From Paramarasmius palmivorus (Eukaryota; Basidiomycota; Agaricomycetes; Agaricales; Marasmiaceae): DNA of 64,000 nucleotides. The translations under genes were made by a program, and so were the position numbers. The DNA is taken from positions 248,001 to 312,000 of the forward strand of contig JAYKXP010000013.1 of the NCBI GenBank assembly GCA_037176845.1. Direction: 5' to 3'. Below are positions 11,724 through 23,112 of this stretch, in pieces. Position 1 is the stretch's first letter; every line of letters starts with the position of its first letter. The notes below the pieces were generated by a model that saw nothing but the letters and a program-made list of their open reading frames with translations, was not told the DNA's origin and did not search any database.

Positions 11724-12203
11724 TATAAAAGCTCCCGGGTTTCTAGATGGTATGCAGTTTATAGCGTTGCATATGTTATATTCCCCCGTAGTATGTGAAT
11801 TTATACCCTGATTACTACCTGATTGTCTTAATTTATGGTCCTTGGGCCATCAAAGTCTGAAAGCTAGAACAGTTGTAGAATGCAGGTGCATGAAGCCTGA
11901 TAGAGGTGGGACTGAACAATGGGCGCCAAGTAGCCCGGACGTACTTACCTAATAACCGGGGAGGGCCGACAAGCGGCAAAGCCCGCTACGTGACTCTGTC
12001 TCGGTGAGAGTAGCCAATACCACACCATACAAGTAGGGAGACTTGCGAAACGTATTTCCTTGTATTTACTATTAAGGCACAAGACCATAGTTACGCAAAT
12101 AAAGGATACATGCTGATATCCAAAAACTCAAGGTCTATTCCAAGGGAGGCCAACCCCTTCTGCGTCCCATGTACTTTGCCGAGCGGACGGTCACAATAAC
12201 ACT
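11724..12203. other. Intergenic, convergent 3' ends
   Basis: It lies between the 3' ends of the plus-strand gene at 10400 and the minus-strand gene at 12204. No gene is seen. AT-rich patches near 11760-11830 fit a 3' UTR. Confidence 0.45.
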
Positions 12204-13616
12204 TCATAGCAAGCCGGCATGAGGTTGCGTCGTCGTCTGACACCCACCATTCTGCGTAACCCTGTTCAAATTCAGTGCAATGAAACGAGCCTTCGAAAAA
12301 TTGCGTACAACAGGCATAATGATATCCATTCTAGGTCCCTCATCCGAAGTCACTGAGCGTAGTCCATCCCACAATTTGCACGCAGCCTCACCCGTCGGCA
12401 TCTTGAGACCCGCAGCTGGAGATGGCATCGACCCCAAGCAATTTTTGAAGAAACCGTCAAATAAAGCCGTCTCTGGCCATCCAGAGTCGTCCTTTGCAAT
12501 TACGTCTGTGGACCCCCTTGTGAAAGTTCAGTGTTGAGCCCTCAAAGTGTAAGAAGACGTTAGCACCCGTACCTTAACAACACCCCCTCCTGCCAACGCG
12601 CCGCATCCATTGTGAAACGAACGTTGTCGGAGGTGCAGAAGGGCATAGTGTCCAGATAGCAATCTCCCCCTTCGCACACCAGAGCCCAAGAGCACGCCTG
12701 AAGGACTTCTTTCCGTCCTGGAGAATCGCCGTCGATTAATTGCCCCCATGCTTTCGGCCAGATCAAGTCCAAGGACCAGCACAAGCTGTCACCTGGACTT
12801 CTGCGGAACATGGAGGTTTCAGACTGTAGAGAGAGCGCGTCTACTGCCGACATTTGCGAGGTGACCTCCGTGAAGCCTCTACCGACGTATTTATCCATCG
12901 CAGTTCGGGTCAGATCAGCCTCCTCCACCTTGCACATTCCTCCGAGGGGAATAAAACTTTCAGAGATGAACGTGTGCTGGGGATACAGGGAAACAGCCCA
13001 AGAGTGCGAAAAAAAGTTCAAAGCTACCGCTGGAAATGGAGTCAAACCTGTCATACACGCGAATAAAAAAGCACGTACTCGAGTGAGAACATAGGATCGC
13101 ATGCAATGGTGCCCACCTCGTTGAAATGATCTGCACCGTTGTGTCCCGGCCATGCGATGTCCTCAGGAAGGTACGAGTCTCACGCGCCGAAGCGCAAGGA
13201 TAATGAGGGAAACCTCTCATGGTAACCCCTTTGTGCGAGTCTCCATTCAATGCGTTAAGGTCTTCAACGTACCCAAAACGACCCAGTAAAGCTACCAGCA
13301 TCGCTGACATGGTCCCGTGGATGTAGCAGTCTAAGTCCCTCGGCCACCAGTCAAACTTCCCCAACAACCAGAGCGCGGCAGATCCACCCACTAGAAAACC
13401 AGTTTTCGCCTGCAGCTCCCTGAACAAGCGAAGTTCGTCTCCTTCCTCGAACCAGAACTCCAGCAATTCAGCAGGATCAATTCCTCCCAGTTTCGCGAAC
13501 GGCCTTGTGGTTTCATGTGTATACTTGCATGCTCGTCCTAGCCGGATAAGCTCTACTGGTCGAAGGTATCCGTAGATCTTCTGGTGAAGTTCCAGAGGGA
13601 GCAAAAACCAAGACAT
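12204..13616 (-). CDS. F-box-like protein with nucleotidyltransferase-like signature
   Basis: Three exons in phase: ATG at 13616 (a second in-frame ATG lies at 13658), an intron in the HAILCSHS/TVALNFFSH junction (about 13082-13035), and a second intron at about 12575-12520, ending at 12204. The N-terminus LPLELHQKIYGYLRPVELIRL is F-box-like. It is followed by FLVGGSAALWLLGKF and then WWPRDLDCYI: GGS followed by D-x-D is the signature spacing of the polymerase-beta-type nucleotidyltransferase fold. After it come LNFFSHSWAVSLYPQ and DKYVGRGF, which recur in the decayed neighbours. About 430 aa and intact. Activity is not proven; it may be a pseudo-enzyme used as an SCF substrate receptor. It belongs to a local tandem family. 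Confidence 0.65.
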
Positions 13617-13697
13617 AATCACAATGGGGAAGAAAGCAAGGCGACTTGGAACTATCATTGTACGTATATACGTTGTACCCCTATAACAAAGGAGGCG

Positions 13698-14111
13698 CTA
13701 TTCGTCATCGAGGATCAAGAAGACACCGGCCCCTTCCAAACTCGTAATACGCGCCTCATTCGTCGCGAAAAGCTCATCCCACAATTGCCAGACGTGCCCG
13801 CGGCAGCGAAACGTTATCACCAACACTAGTACACCAGTTCTGTCCTCCCAGCACACCAGGATCTGGATCAACAGGTAATGAGAATCGGAACAGGAGGCAA
13901 ATCGACTCCGTACCTCTGGATACTTGGCTGCCCGAACGCCTACACTAAACGAATCCAGTAGAGCAAACAGCTTTGTTGCAGCCCCAGCTCCAGGGTAACA
14001 TATATAATCCTGGGGTACGTGCAGAGCGCCGATAGATCGGAATACCGCAGTCGCAAGAGGGTACGCACTGTCCTTGAGATCGGCGAGAAACGATTCCAAG
14101 TCGCTAGACAT
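13698..14111 (-). CDS. Small hypothetical protein (~120 aa)
   Basis: The ATG at 14111 opens MSSDLESFLADLKDSAYPLA. A likely 51-base intron (donor GTACGG after YPE, acceptor GATCCAG) removes an awkward segment and keeps frame, joining KYPE to ILVCWEDRTGVLVLVITFR. The end is GVFLILDDE. No domain is recognised; the C-terminal half looks like alternating beta strands. It sits between members of the F-box/nucleotidyltransferase-like family on the same strand and may be a fast-evolving gene or a chance frame. Confidence 0.35.
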   Translation of the reverse strand: MSSDLESFLADLKDSAYPLATAVFRSIGALHVPQDYICYPGAGAATKLFALLDSFSVGVRAAKYPEVRSRFASCSDSHYLLIQILVCWEDRTGVLVLVITFRCRGHVWQLWDELFATNEARITSLEGAGVFLILDDE

Positions 14112-14168
14112 GCTGGCCGATTAAACAATATGAGTCAACTGGAACGAGAAATTGAAAAGCTTCGACGC

Positions 14169-15276
14169 TCACCAATATGCAATACCCTTCCGAATTGGCT
14201 TGCATATCTTAGACGCCTTCCTGAGAATACGAGGTGAAATACAGTACTCCTTGTGATCCACCGTCTCCAAACTTCTGGTGATTATGGACGCAAAGTACTG
14301 TTCGTACCTACATTCCCAGGAATGGCAACGAACCGCGTCGAGGGAAAGAATGGCACCTGGGCAACGATTTGGAAGGTTATGCAGCGCTGTGACAAAAGAG
14401 AGACCATCTCCCGCGCTTCTGGGGTATACAGAAAGGGCATTAGATCGATTCAAGGCGTCGAATACGGAAATCTTCGGCATCCCTGACCGCAAAACCACGT
14501 TTCTCGTACTTCTCGATTTCTTTCGACCACTGCGACGCGCGCAACATACTCGAGAAGTGGCTGTCCGTTGCCAGAGGTACGTTCTCGCGGTTGACAATCG
14601 TCGCCTGTGGAAACAAACACACTGCGTAGTCGTGACTGAAGAAGTTCATAACGCAAGCTAATGACCCATACATCAATAAATGCACCATGAAAGAAGCAAG
14701 TATACTCACTGGAATGGAACTGTAGGATGGCATTAATAGGCGAGCGGTAGTGATTATGACTTGCACCTTCTCCTGTGCACCGTTAACGACCTTCCGGAAC
14801 GTGAACACACACAGAATTTTCGAATTCCAATAACGGGCAGCGTCTTCCGAGACCTCATCGATTCGTAACAGCACAAGGCGCGAGATGTTGTCCACGGTGG
14901 CCCCACTACCTTGTTCCAAGTCGTAGCCTATGCGTATAAGAAAAACAACGAGGTCTTGGCAATGGGTGAGGGACACATAACAATCCAAGTCGCCGGGAAC
15001 AAAGGAATCGGGTACGAAAAATCGACAAGGCTGCAGATCCGGATACCAGGACGCCCCCCTGCGCCTGTATTCTCCAAAAGTCAGCGAGTTCGGCGGGGGC
15101 GAACCAACGGGAGAGTAGCGTGCGAGTTGAACCGTATAACCTGTGTATTCTGTCCTTGCAAGGTGGGCGGCCTGGTGGCAGGTTCGAGATAAACATAGGA
15201 GATCCTTAAGTTCCAGGCCATCCAGAACAATGTCTGTTAGTTCAGGTGGTAGAGTAAACCACGGAGCATTCGCCAT
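14169..15276 (-). pseudogene. Decayed F-box/nucleotidyltransferase-like gene
   Basis: It is a relative of the gene at 12204-13616. The start (ATG 15276) gives MANAPWFTLPPELTDIVLDG, F-box-like. Homology then changes frame: SRWFAPAELADFWRIQAQ and LVSGSAALSIF lie in a second frame, VPGDLDCYVS in the first again, SPINAILQFHS in another, CVMNFFSHDYAVCLFPQ after the conserved intron (GTGAGT), and FDALNRSNALS/LHNLPNRCPGA in yet another. At least four frame changes without room for introns make it a pseudogene rather than one error. The GGS/D-x-D pair (here SGS...DLD) is still visible in pieces. Confidence 0.65.
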
Positions 15277-15359
15277 GAGAAGGAACGTGGAAGGGAGACT
15301 GGATGGACAAAGAAAGTGAGATTCTCTGCCTATTACTACGAAACTACAAATATCCTCGC

Positions 15360-16310
15360 AAACTGGGGAGGTTGTTTCGCCGATGAAACTCGCAACCGTG
15401 ATCGCTGCAATGAGTCGCAAACTGCCACATAAATGCAAATCGTGAGTCGGCGAACCTGGTGTTCCAGCCTACTGCAAACCGATCGCTGAGATCAATGCTG
15501 TCCTTCAATCGCAAAGCATATACTCCATTCCCCCCCCTCAACCTCCTGATCACCCCGGACAAAACTTCATGCACATAGCGGATGTCGAAGTGGTGTTGTT
15601 GCGGCGAGCGCTTTCAAAGCCTAGCTTTATCGCCTTCTGATAGTAATAGTTGTCTTCCTTGAGCACCAGGAAAACCTGTGCTTCGGCAAAGGCTCACGAA
15701 GTTCAACGTCAATTCGGGGTACAACGCAAAGACATAGGAGGGTGACATGAACACCGCCTGGTTGGACGATTTGGCGGAAAGGAGGTGGGGCCAAACCGAA
15801 TCAGCAAGGCATTCCATAACAAATACTGAGCGGCGAGGGGCCCGGAAGTATAGAGAAACATTGTTCAGGGTCTTTTCGTAGCCAGGTAGCATGAAACACG
15901 GTTTCCGTGAAAAACTGCAATCGTAGTTAACATTCAATCGTTAATATGAGGAAGACAGTACTAACCCGGCTCGAACGAGTAACATCAGAATCTGATTGGA
16001 TTTCCCCCTCGGTAGGACCACATCCATCTTGCACGGTCTATGATCTCCCATGATTCCCAGCGCAGTCAAAGCCACCGTTCCTGCGATCACACCCCTCAGC
16101 AGTATTCAATGTACGCATGAATTGATCCAGTACAACGTGCTGGCGAAAAAAATAGAATAGAGAGGAGGTTGCAGACTCTCGAACGGCGTCCAATAAAGCC
16201 TCCTGCAGGCGACTGATGAAGCTTGAAAAGATTCGACGGGCCTCCGATGGCAAGTACTGCAGAATACAGAGCAGAATCGAAGGGCGAGAAATGATATCAG
16301 TGAAAGACAT
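15360..16310 (-). pseudogene. Second decayed F-box/nucleotidyltransferase-like gene
   Basis: The first exon begins MSFTDIISRPSILLCILQYL (ATG at 16310). After AEG the family-like sequence GVIAGTVALTALGIMGD continues in the +1 frame, then VVLPRGKSNQILMLLVRAG, an intron (GTTAGT...TTGCAG), and FMSPSYVFALYPELTLNF, which matches the 'MNFFSH...CLFP' region of its neighbours. A further frame change precedes YYYQKAIKLGFESARR, equivalent to the KYVGRGF/KYEKRGF region. The D-x-D of the nucleotidyltransferase signature appears as K-M-D, so even a repaired copy would lack it. Confidence 0.55.
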
Positions 16311-16379
16311 TTGGGATTATACCCCTATACCGGAGGTACACCTTAAATACAACCCACACGGGAAGATGTCTAACCATGG

Positions 16380-17107
16380 ATACCAGTTTTTTGTATCAAG
16401 CACCACATTTCTTTTGACGACCGTACGATCAACGAGCGATCCGAGATGGTGGCAGCTGTGAGTCCCTAAACTTCCAGATGCGAAACTTGACACCTCGTAG
16501 ACATTTACCACCACTTTCAAAGCGTATTTCTTCGGGAATGGCGCAGAACGCATACGTATAGTTCCAGTTGCTATAGACCAGGGATACGATCGTGTGGACT
16601 TCATTGAACATCTGTCACTCACTGCCTGGGTAGACGTAGGAGGATACGATGGCGTTTGGGACCTGCGCACCCATTCCCGCCAAATCGACATCAGCAACGG
16701 CACGCTTCACGTATTCTCCGAGAGACAAGGAGTCGGGAAAGCCGTTTCGAAAACTCTCGATGGTAGATGGCAAGGAAATGTACTGGTAGTGCATGCGTGT
16801 TACGAAGGGATACAAGATGCGACTGTGCAAAACATTGGCGAGGTAGCACAACACGTGTTCAAGTGAGCTTGCAACTAATCCCCTTGTCCCGTGCGCTCAA
16901 TCCGTTCTAGTCTGATTGCAAGTTGAAGTGATGGTGGAGAGAACCTCTCCTCTGGAACTCAATCGGCACTGTCTGGAACCGGTGAGCTTGAAAACGAATT
17001 AGCTCGCTGCCATGTACGGGTATGAATTGAATGTTAAGTACCTTGGACCGAAGTCCCTCTGGTAGACCAACCACCCATGCATAAGAAAGTGTACGTAGAG
17101 TCGCCAA
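16380..17107 (-). pseudogene. Remnant of an F-box/LRR-type family gene
   Basis: On the minus strand a stretch reads SLPSTIESFRNGFPDSL, then VDLAGMGAQVPNAIVSSYVY, then, in the next frame, MFNEVHTIVSLVYSNWNYTY and PEEIRFESGG. I recall similar order in agaricomycete F-box-associated repeat families. A stop at about 16615 interrupts it, and the 17107-16907 part (WVVGLPEGLRSKVLNIQF) is separated by stops. No intact product can be assembled. Confidence 0.35.
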
Positions 17108-17213
17108 TACGAACGAATACTACGATCAGCGCTGGAGGAGATTCTTCGAGTAAAAACGGGTTATTCATTGAGTAAATATGACATAGTCAGGGTATTTAAG
17201 CGGCAGCGGCACC

Positions 17214-18746
17214 TCAAATGTGGCAACCAGGGACTGAAACCGAAACACCACCGGTTGCTAAGATGATACCGCACCGGATGTCCAACATTAAACCAGGTCT
17301 AGCGTTCGCCAACCGCTTCACGAACGCATCACTTCTCCTCTTGCAGGAGAGTCGCAATAGTAGCAGCGAGTTTGCAATAGCCAGGTCTTTGCCCAAAGGC
17401 GCGAGTACTGCATCCCCGTCGGCAGTATAGATATGGAGAGATTGCAGCCGGTGCATTCCTCCGAGTAAGCGAGGGAGGCGATAGCTCTCGCAGGGGAAGC
17501 ACGGCAGCTCCAAGTATACCAACTTGCAGTCAGACCGCTCGACCAATCCATCCACGGTAGCGATGCATGGTGACAAGGAACCCAGCCCACAAACATGTCA
17601 AGCGTGGAGTCACAATTCTCCAGCAAATACCTGTGGAAATGCTCCATCCGACCTGCAGCTTCTAATCGTCAGAGATTCCAACGACGGGAGATCGTAAAAT
17701 CCAGCATAGCCCACGTTCAGAACGGGAATCGCATCCAATGAATCTAGAAATAGATCCAACGTCTCCAATAAGGCCAGATGACCTTTCAAACATTCGAGGA
17801 ATGACTCGAGAATGCTAACAGATGGCGCGACCAACAGGATATTTAGTTCCCGTATGCATCCAGGAGCGAGGTGGTCTACTGCGAAAATCGGGGGAAGGGA
17901 GGTACGATATCTGTCGAAGTCTACGTGCGGGCAGTGGAAGGGAGGTCAAGGTAGAGAAGTAACGTAGACCTGGCAATTACAGGTCCACTGAGACGTAGCG
18001 CCTCAAGTGAGGGTACAGAAGCGCGTGTTCCATTTGCTGGCAAGGCAGATTCATCAACGGCCAGCGAAAAAATTTCGAGGGCGCGCAGGGATACGCAAAG
18101 GCGCAGCAGGTCGAGGAACTGCACATCGAGAGCAAAGTAAGAGCTGAGGGAGGTAAGAGCAGTGACGCTCAGAGGCATGTGAAGGGATATTGGAAGAGTG
18201 AGGGGAATTTTATTCCTGATTGACACTTGGAAGTCGATATCGATGAGAAGGGCACAGGACCTCAGCCATTTCAATGCAGATGCAGCCCAATTTTCTTGTA
18301 CATCTCGTTCGCAGGCGATCATGGCCATCCTAAGTGCTGGCGCAGGCAAATCGAAAAAGTCTGCGGGACCTCCCATGTCCGAAGGCGATACGAAAATGAA
18401 TTTGGCTGTGCGCCATCGTCCAATGTGTTCCACGAGGAGTGTGATAGCACGGCGAGTGTTAGCGCATGCTACACCCGAAAAGATGTTGTTTCGGATAAGA
18501 ATATCCAGCCCCGCAGACTTGGATAACCGGAGCTGGCGGCGTAGAAATGCCAGGCGAGTACGATGAGCGGAGCACACCCGGATGGTGGACCACAAAGTCG
18601 GATTGTTCTCTATTGCAGGGGTACCACTCCTTGGATACGAGTTGGCACACTGATATCGCAGGAGCCGAGCGAAAGTCTTGGTTGCAATCGTCCACTACCA
18701 TCTTCCAAATATTGCTCCATATCTCCAGTGGGGTTTTCTCTGCCAT
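17214..18746 (-). pseudogene. Decayed F-box/LRR gene
   Basis: The start (ATG 18746) gives MAEKTPLEIWSNIWKMVVDD and VCQLVSKEW, a typical F-box helix pair. Immediately after, the expected TPAIENNPTLWSTIRVCS continues in a different frame (about 18615). The long middle exon (18590-17945) carries LRR-like text such as VSVTALTSLSSYF/VPSLEALRLSG; it stops at 17921 while VDFDRYRTSLPPIF continues in another frame. Two more frame changes occur near 17640 and 17580 before the last block (LVYLELPCFP...LGGMHRLQSLHIYT) ends at 17214. At least three breaks argue for a pseudogene. It lies beside an intact relative at 18945-20495. Confidence 0.6.
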
Positions 18747-18944
18747 GATCTAACAATCGCAATAAGCAGCAGAACTGATTACAAGGAATTTAGCTTACTG
18801 GATAGGGGTGAAAAACTAAGTGTCCGGGTAGCACAGTAGCAGAATGGCACAGATAGCTGATATATTAGGGTATTGCTATAGGAGTTGAATAGATGAACTG
18901 AAAAAAGGGGCTCTCCGGAATCGGAAACGATCGGTTTCCGAGTG

Positions 18945-20495
18945 TCAAAAAGGGATATCGTAAATGGTCAATCCTCTCGCATCCTCCAAGGTACTAAGTA
19001 TACCACAATCACAGTACGACTTTGTGATATGAAGGGACTTCAATGAATTAAGGTATCGAAAGGAGCCGTCTGCCTCCCGAGGCACGAGCAAGCGAACTAT
19101 GGAAGCGGTCACGATGGAACGCAGTCGGAGCTCCTGCACAGAACCAAGGAGCTGAAACAGCATCGGAATTTCCGGACTGTAGAAACGCGCAGGAAACGAA
19201 AGCCATGTGATACGGCAGCCGGAGGATCGAACGAAACGCAGTAGGCTTGGTAAAAAGTCACCACTGCATCGATCTAGGTCTAGAACGTCGAGATTCGGAG
19301 CCTGGATGGATCTGAGTATCAGCGTGTTCGCTGCACTCGTTGGAGCGGATATGGATAGATAGACCAGGGAAGGGAGCCCCACCTCTTCGCGGTGTAGGAC
19401 AGTGGACGAGGGAAGTGCCGTAGCAGTCGAATCCGAACACCACAAATATAAGCGGCGTAGTGTCTGAGAAGCGTGTTTAAGGGAATTGATTAGACCTGTC
19501 AAGGCCATGACCTCTTCACCGCTGAAGGACAATCGCAAGGTTTCGACCTTGCAGCGCGATAACTCGTAAAAAGGGACGAAATAGCGCATTGGTACGTCAC
19601 TGTATCCGAAATCGATTTCTGCCGAAGTAGGCAGAATAAGACAAGATAGCAGAGGCCCTCGCCCTGACATACTTCCAAACACGCGGGCAACTTGTAGCCG
19701 AGGTACAAGCACAGGCACCGCAGGCCGCTGGAACGACGAACCCAATGAGCATTCTAAAATGCACAAGAATCGTAAATTTTTGCAGTGGAGTAAGAAGATT
19801 GCGAACGCCGAGGTAAGTTCGAGATTCGACGTAAAGTGAGTGAGGTTTGGCCAGTGGTAACCAGAAGACCCCCATCTTTTTGGTCTATGTCTGCCTGTGA
19901 CGGAGAGTACCACCAGCGAGGGGCAGTTACCGAGGAATGACAGCAGGGCATCTGATCCGGCGACAGGAAGTGAGAATGGTGGGTCGGAATATGCAAGGCA
20001 GAATGTTTCCAAGATTGGTGCTCCTCGAACGGCAGAGGGGGCAAGAGCCTCCGGATCGAACCAGTATCCTGCAAAATCCCATGTAATATGTTTCCAGAAG
20101 GTAGACTGGGTGTTGAGGAGCCGGATAATCGCTCGAGCGGAATCTGCCTCGTCGAGAGTCGTTTCCGTGACAGTAACAGTGGCCGAAATAGCGTACGGGG
20201 ACGACTTCATCAAGTGCTTTGACGTGCGGAACACATCCTTCGATGTCGGATTTCTAGCGGCGATAGTGGCCCACAGCATTTTGCAGCTGTCAATTCCTTG
20301 GAACCAGGCTCTGCTCACTGACTGCAACTGGTGCAGCAAGTCGCTCCTATCATCGTCCCCAGAAGTCGAGATATAATTGAGCCAAATTCTGGCCCAGACT
20401 TCCGGCGGTATACGCAACACTGCCCGGGATGCAGACTGAAATGCGTGTCAGTGATCACGAACAGGGGAACCTGAGACTGGCAAGGTACTGACCAT
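18945..20495 (-). CDS. F-box/LRR protein with ATG-only first exon
   Basis: The long exon (20435-18945) encodes an F-box-like start (LRIPPEVWARIWLNYIS, then LQSVSRAWFQGIDSCKMLWATI) followed by irregular leucine-rich repeats (for example LPSLVYLSISAP, APNLDVLDLDRC, VQELRLRSI). The exon itself has no usable ATG before the F-box, only GTG. Upstream, ATG at 20495-20493 is followed directly by GTCAGT and the acceptor TTTCAG at 20436, giving M-S-A-S-R-A-V-L-R-I-P. The first coding exon is therefore probably just the start codon. About 497 aa. F-box proteins usually recruit targets to SCF ubiquitin ligases; the target is unknown. It is intact, unlike the neighbours to its left. Confidence 0.7.
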
Positions 20496-20567
20496 TGTTA
20501 TAAACTAAGAGATGCTGGTGGTGCCCAATCTCCCTCTAACCTTTTGTACCTCCAACCACTCGCCCGA

Positions 20568-21103
20568 ATGCCTCCTAGCAGATCGGAAGCAGGACAACCT
20601 TCAGGAGCAGACATTCGGCAATTCCTCCCGGTCGTCAAGAGACCGAAGTTTCAACGAGTCGATTTGCAAGCTGCGAGGTCGGGAAAAGTAGCCAAGAAAC
20701 CAAATGGACGGCAAGTTCTGAACCGTGTTTCAACGGAGATGGTTGTTGAAGGGGGCGCCGTGGAGGAAGAGGAGACAAGTGCTGAGGACCGACTTTTAGA
20801 GGTCTTTGATCTGTGAGCGACAGGATTACAAATATTAGAAGGCAAACTGAAATATGTCTAGCGATAGCACTTACGGGCCTACAGTGGGCATCAAACGATT
20901 ACAAAGATGGGAAAGAGCACGGCGATTGGGGTTGAATCCCTCGATGGAGGTGAGACGCATCGGAAAGCCAGACACATTCAATGAACGCTTGCCAGGTGTA
21001 TGCCCTATTGGTAGATAGAGAAGGAAAAGAAGTCGAAGAGAAGTCGATAAACGTGCTGGATGCCTGCCTTGCGACTTATTGGCGTTCGAACACCCGGCCA
21101 TGA
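20568..21103 (+). CDS. POLD4: DNA polymerase delta subunit 4
   Basis: This is the smallest accessory subunit of DNA polymerase delta, stabilising the complex and contacting PCNA in other eukaryotes. Exons 20568-20812, 20862-20949 and 20996-21103 join in phase (29 codons in the middle exon). The diagnostic block is LEVFDL|DSTYGPTVGIKRL then RWERARRLGLNPSMEV, matching the POLD4 C-terminal signature (FDL.xxYGPxxGIxRLxRWxRAxxLGLxPPxEV). The N-terminus PPSRSEAGQPSGADIRQFLP is basic and disordered, with a possible degenerate PCNA-binding segment around IRQFLPVVKR. About 146 aa, close to the family's usual size. The ATG at 20568 is in a good position, with only short leader frames upstream. Confidence 0.85.
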
Positions 21104-21398
21104 CACCCCAACTACCCAATCTTTCAAGACACCCCGGCAGGTATTTGCTCCCTGATGATGCAGCTGAGTCACCACAACCTAGACGCAAGCCAACCGCGGG
21201 GGAACAACCTGCCAGTAAGTGCCATGTCAGAAGAAGGTCGATGTGGGAGAAGAAGAGCTGGAGCTACACCAGGTAGAATTACTCAAGAGCCAATGACGAC
21301 TTCCTGTACGGCATCCTCGAGGCGCCCACGTTCATAGCCTTATTTTATAGAATGTCCTTTTCCGCAGATTTCTACCATCACCTTGCGCGGACCCGTAC

Positions 21399-22954
21399 AT
21401 GTCGACTAACCGGCGCCGTAAAAGAGAGCGGTCGAAAGGGTTCCCACTCTTCACGCTCTTCCTCAAGTCGGATTCCAGGGAGGCTGTACGCGTCAGGGCA
21501 GAGCTTGAAGACCCTCTTATTCTCGATCGACACGATTCTCATTTCTCGGCAGCCTTGCTGCAGTACGTCGGCAAAGGATACGCTCATACACCGAGTTCAC
21601 AGGAATTGCTGAATGACTATCTTTCCTGGTTCTACAAGCAGCCACCAGAGAAGCGACCAGAGTCTGTAGTGCGGGCTAATACAAAGAGAGAAGAGGCACT
21701 CCGTGACAGCTCGTGGATTCGTTATCTCGCCGTCAAGGAGATATTGCTTAACCCGGGGCACGAAACAACTAGACAACGCACACGGTCCATCGTGTCATCC
21801 ATTCCGACATACACTGCGATATCACACGACGAAGAACACGAGTATCCACCTCGAGACGTATGGCTGTACGACTCGCAAGAAGCAGCAGATAAGTGGAGGA
21901 AGAAGATCACTCGAGGGCGCTTACCTGATAAACGAAAGAAACGGAAACCGATGCACAAAGTGAAGCTGGACCAGTTGCTGCACAATGTGAAAGAGGGCGA
22001 CAGTGCGAGATTTGTGGATGAGAACGGTGCATTGGTGTTTCTGGTTATTCGAAACTTTTGCCCGTCCCAAAGGATACAAGAATGGGCGGACTCTGTTGCC
22101 CATCGAAATGTCGATGACCGAAAATGTATCAGGGTAAATGTTGTTGCCGCTGGTGCTCAGGAACGCAGCTAACTCGTGTTCTAGCTTGAAGATGCAGGTT
22201 CGATAGTGATGTCGGGCTGGAGTGCAGGCTCGCGATCCTCCCCGCAATTTCATTGGACTCGCAATCTTTCAAAGAAAGTTACTCCAGTGGAAGCCGAGGA
22301 TCTCGCATATGAAGCTTCATCCTCCTTTGCGGTCTTTTGGAATCTATCTAGATGCATTCTTCCAGCCCAAATTATCGACGATTTTGACTCCTTCATCGAG
22401 GATTCTGGTATTTACCGCATGGACTCTGGGATACTTGGAGCAGGAGCACCTGCACAGTACACCATCCCGACGGAGGAAGGATGGGCCACGTTCCGCCATG
22501 CAAAAATGGCGCCACCTTGCGGGGTGTTTGCTAGAAATTACGCACGGTGAGCCTGCATCGAGATCGAATTAGAAGAGTCTTACGTGTGATATATAGAGCA
22601 ACCCACAACGAATCTCAACCTCATACCTGGGCGATCTCGTGGACCACCGGTAGGAAGGGCAAAGTATCGGACGGCGGCCACTTTTACAATTGTTGCTATC
22701 GGCTGCGAGTAGAAGGAGCAGCAAACACGCTGGTTGCTTGGCAGCCTAAAGATTTTCATGCAACTAGCCTCCAGAATGTTTGTCCCAATGATCCGAAACC
22801 CACTTTTGTCCAGTCGGGCCTGGCTATCGTCACTTCCAGTCGGATCGATGGAGTATTCAAGCAATATATGGATGGGCAGATGTCGGCGACAGAAGTGGTA
22901 GAGGAATGTTTCAAGGACGGGTACCAGGACGATGAGGAATGTGGAAGCCAATGA
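21399..22954 (+). CDS. Agaricomycete hypothetical protein, possible beta-helix oxygenase-like C-terminus
   Basis: Three exons in phase: 21399-22133, 22185-22546 and 22597-22954, giving about 484 aa. The first 250 residues are basic and helical (MSTNRRRKRERSKG, later RLPDKRKKRKPMHKVKLDQLL). The C-terminal third reads THNESQPHTWAISWTTGRKG, then GGHFYNCCYRLRVEGA and TLVAWQPKDFHATSL. The order GGxF ... TLVAW.P.DFHATS recalls double-stranded beta-helix proteins such as 2OG-Fe(II) oxygenases, where a distal His follows such a strand, but a clear HxD pair is not visible, so the fold is only a suggestion. I have seen such sequences as hypothetical proteins of mushrooms. No transposon link is evident. 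Confidence 0.6.
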
Positions 22955-23112
22955 TATATTGTCGAGATCGATAACGTGAATGGGAACAGTCTTAAATACA
23001 TTGAAATTAAGGTAGATCACGAGAAATACTGGGTTGAAACTAAGGATAATAATATGAGACGATGGACGGGACCAAGGTAAATACGAAGGGTATAGTGTTA
23101 AGAAATGAAAAG

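Noticed and set aside
14640..14715. Reading the decayed gene straight through its GTGAGT...TTAG intron as an uninterrupted 332-codon protein
   Set aside because: The intron length happens to be a multiple of three, but the matching intron in the intact relative is spliced in a different phase and homology upstream is in another frame.
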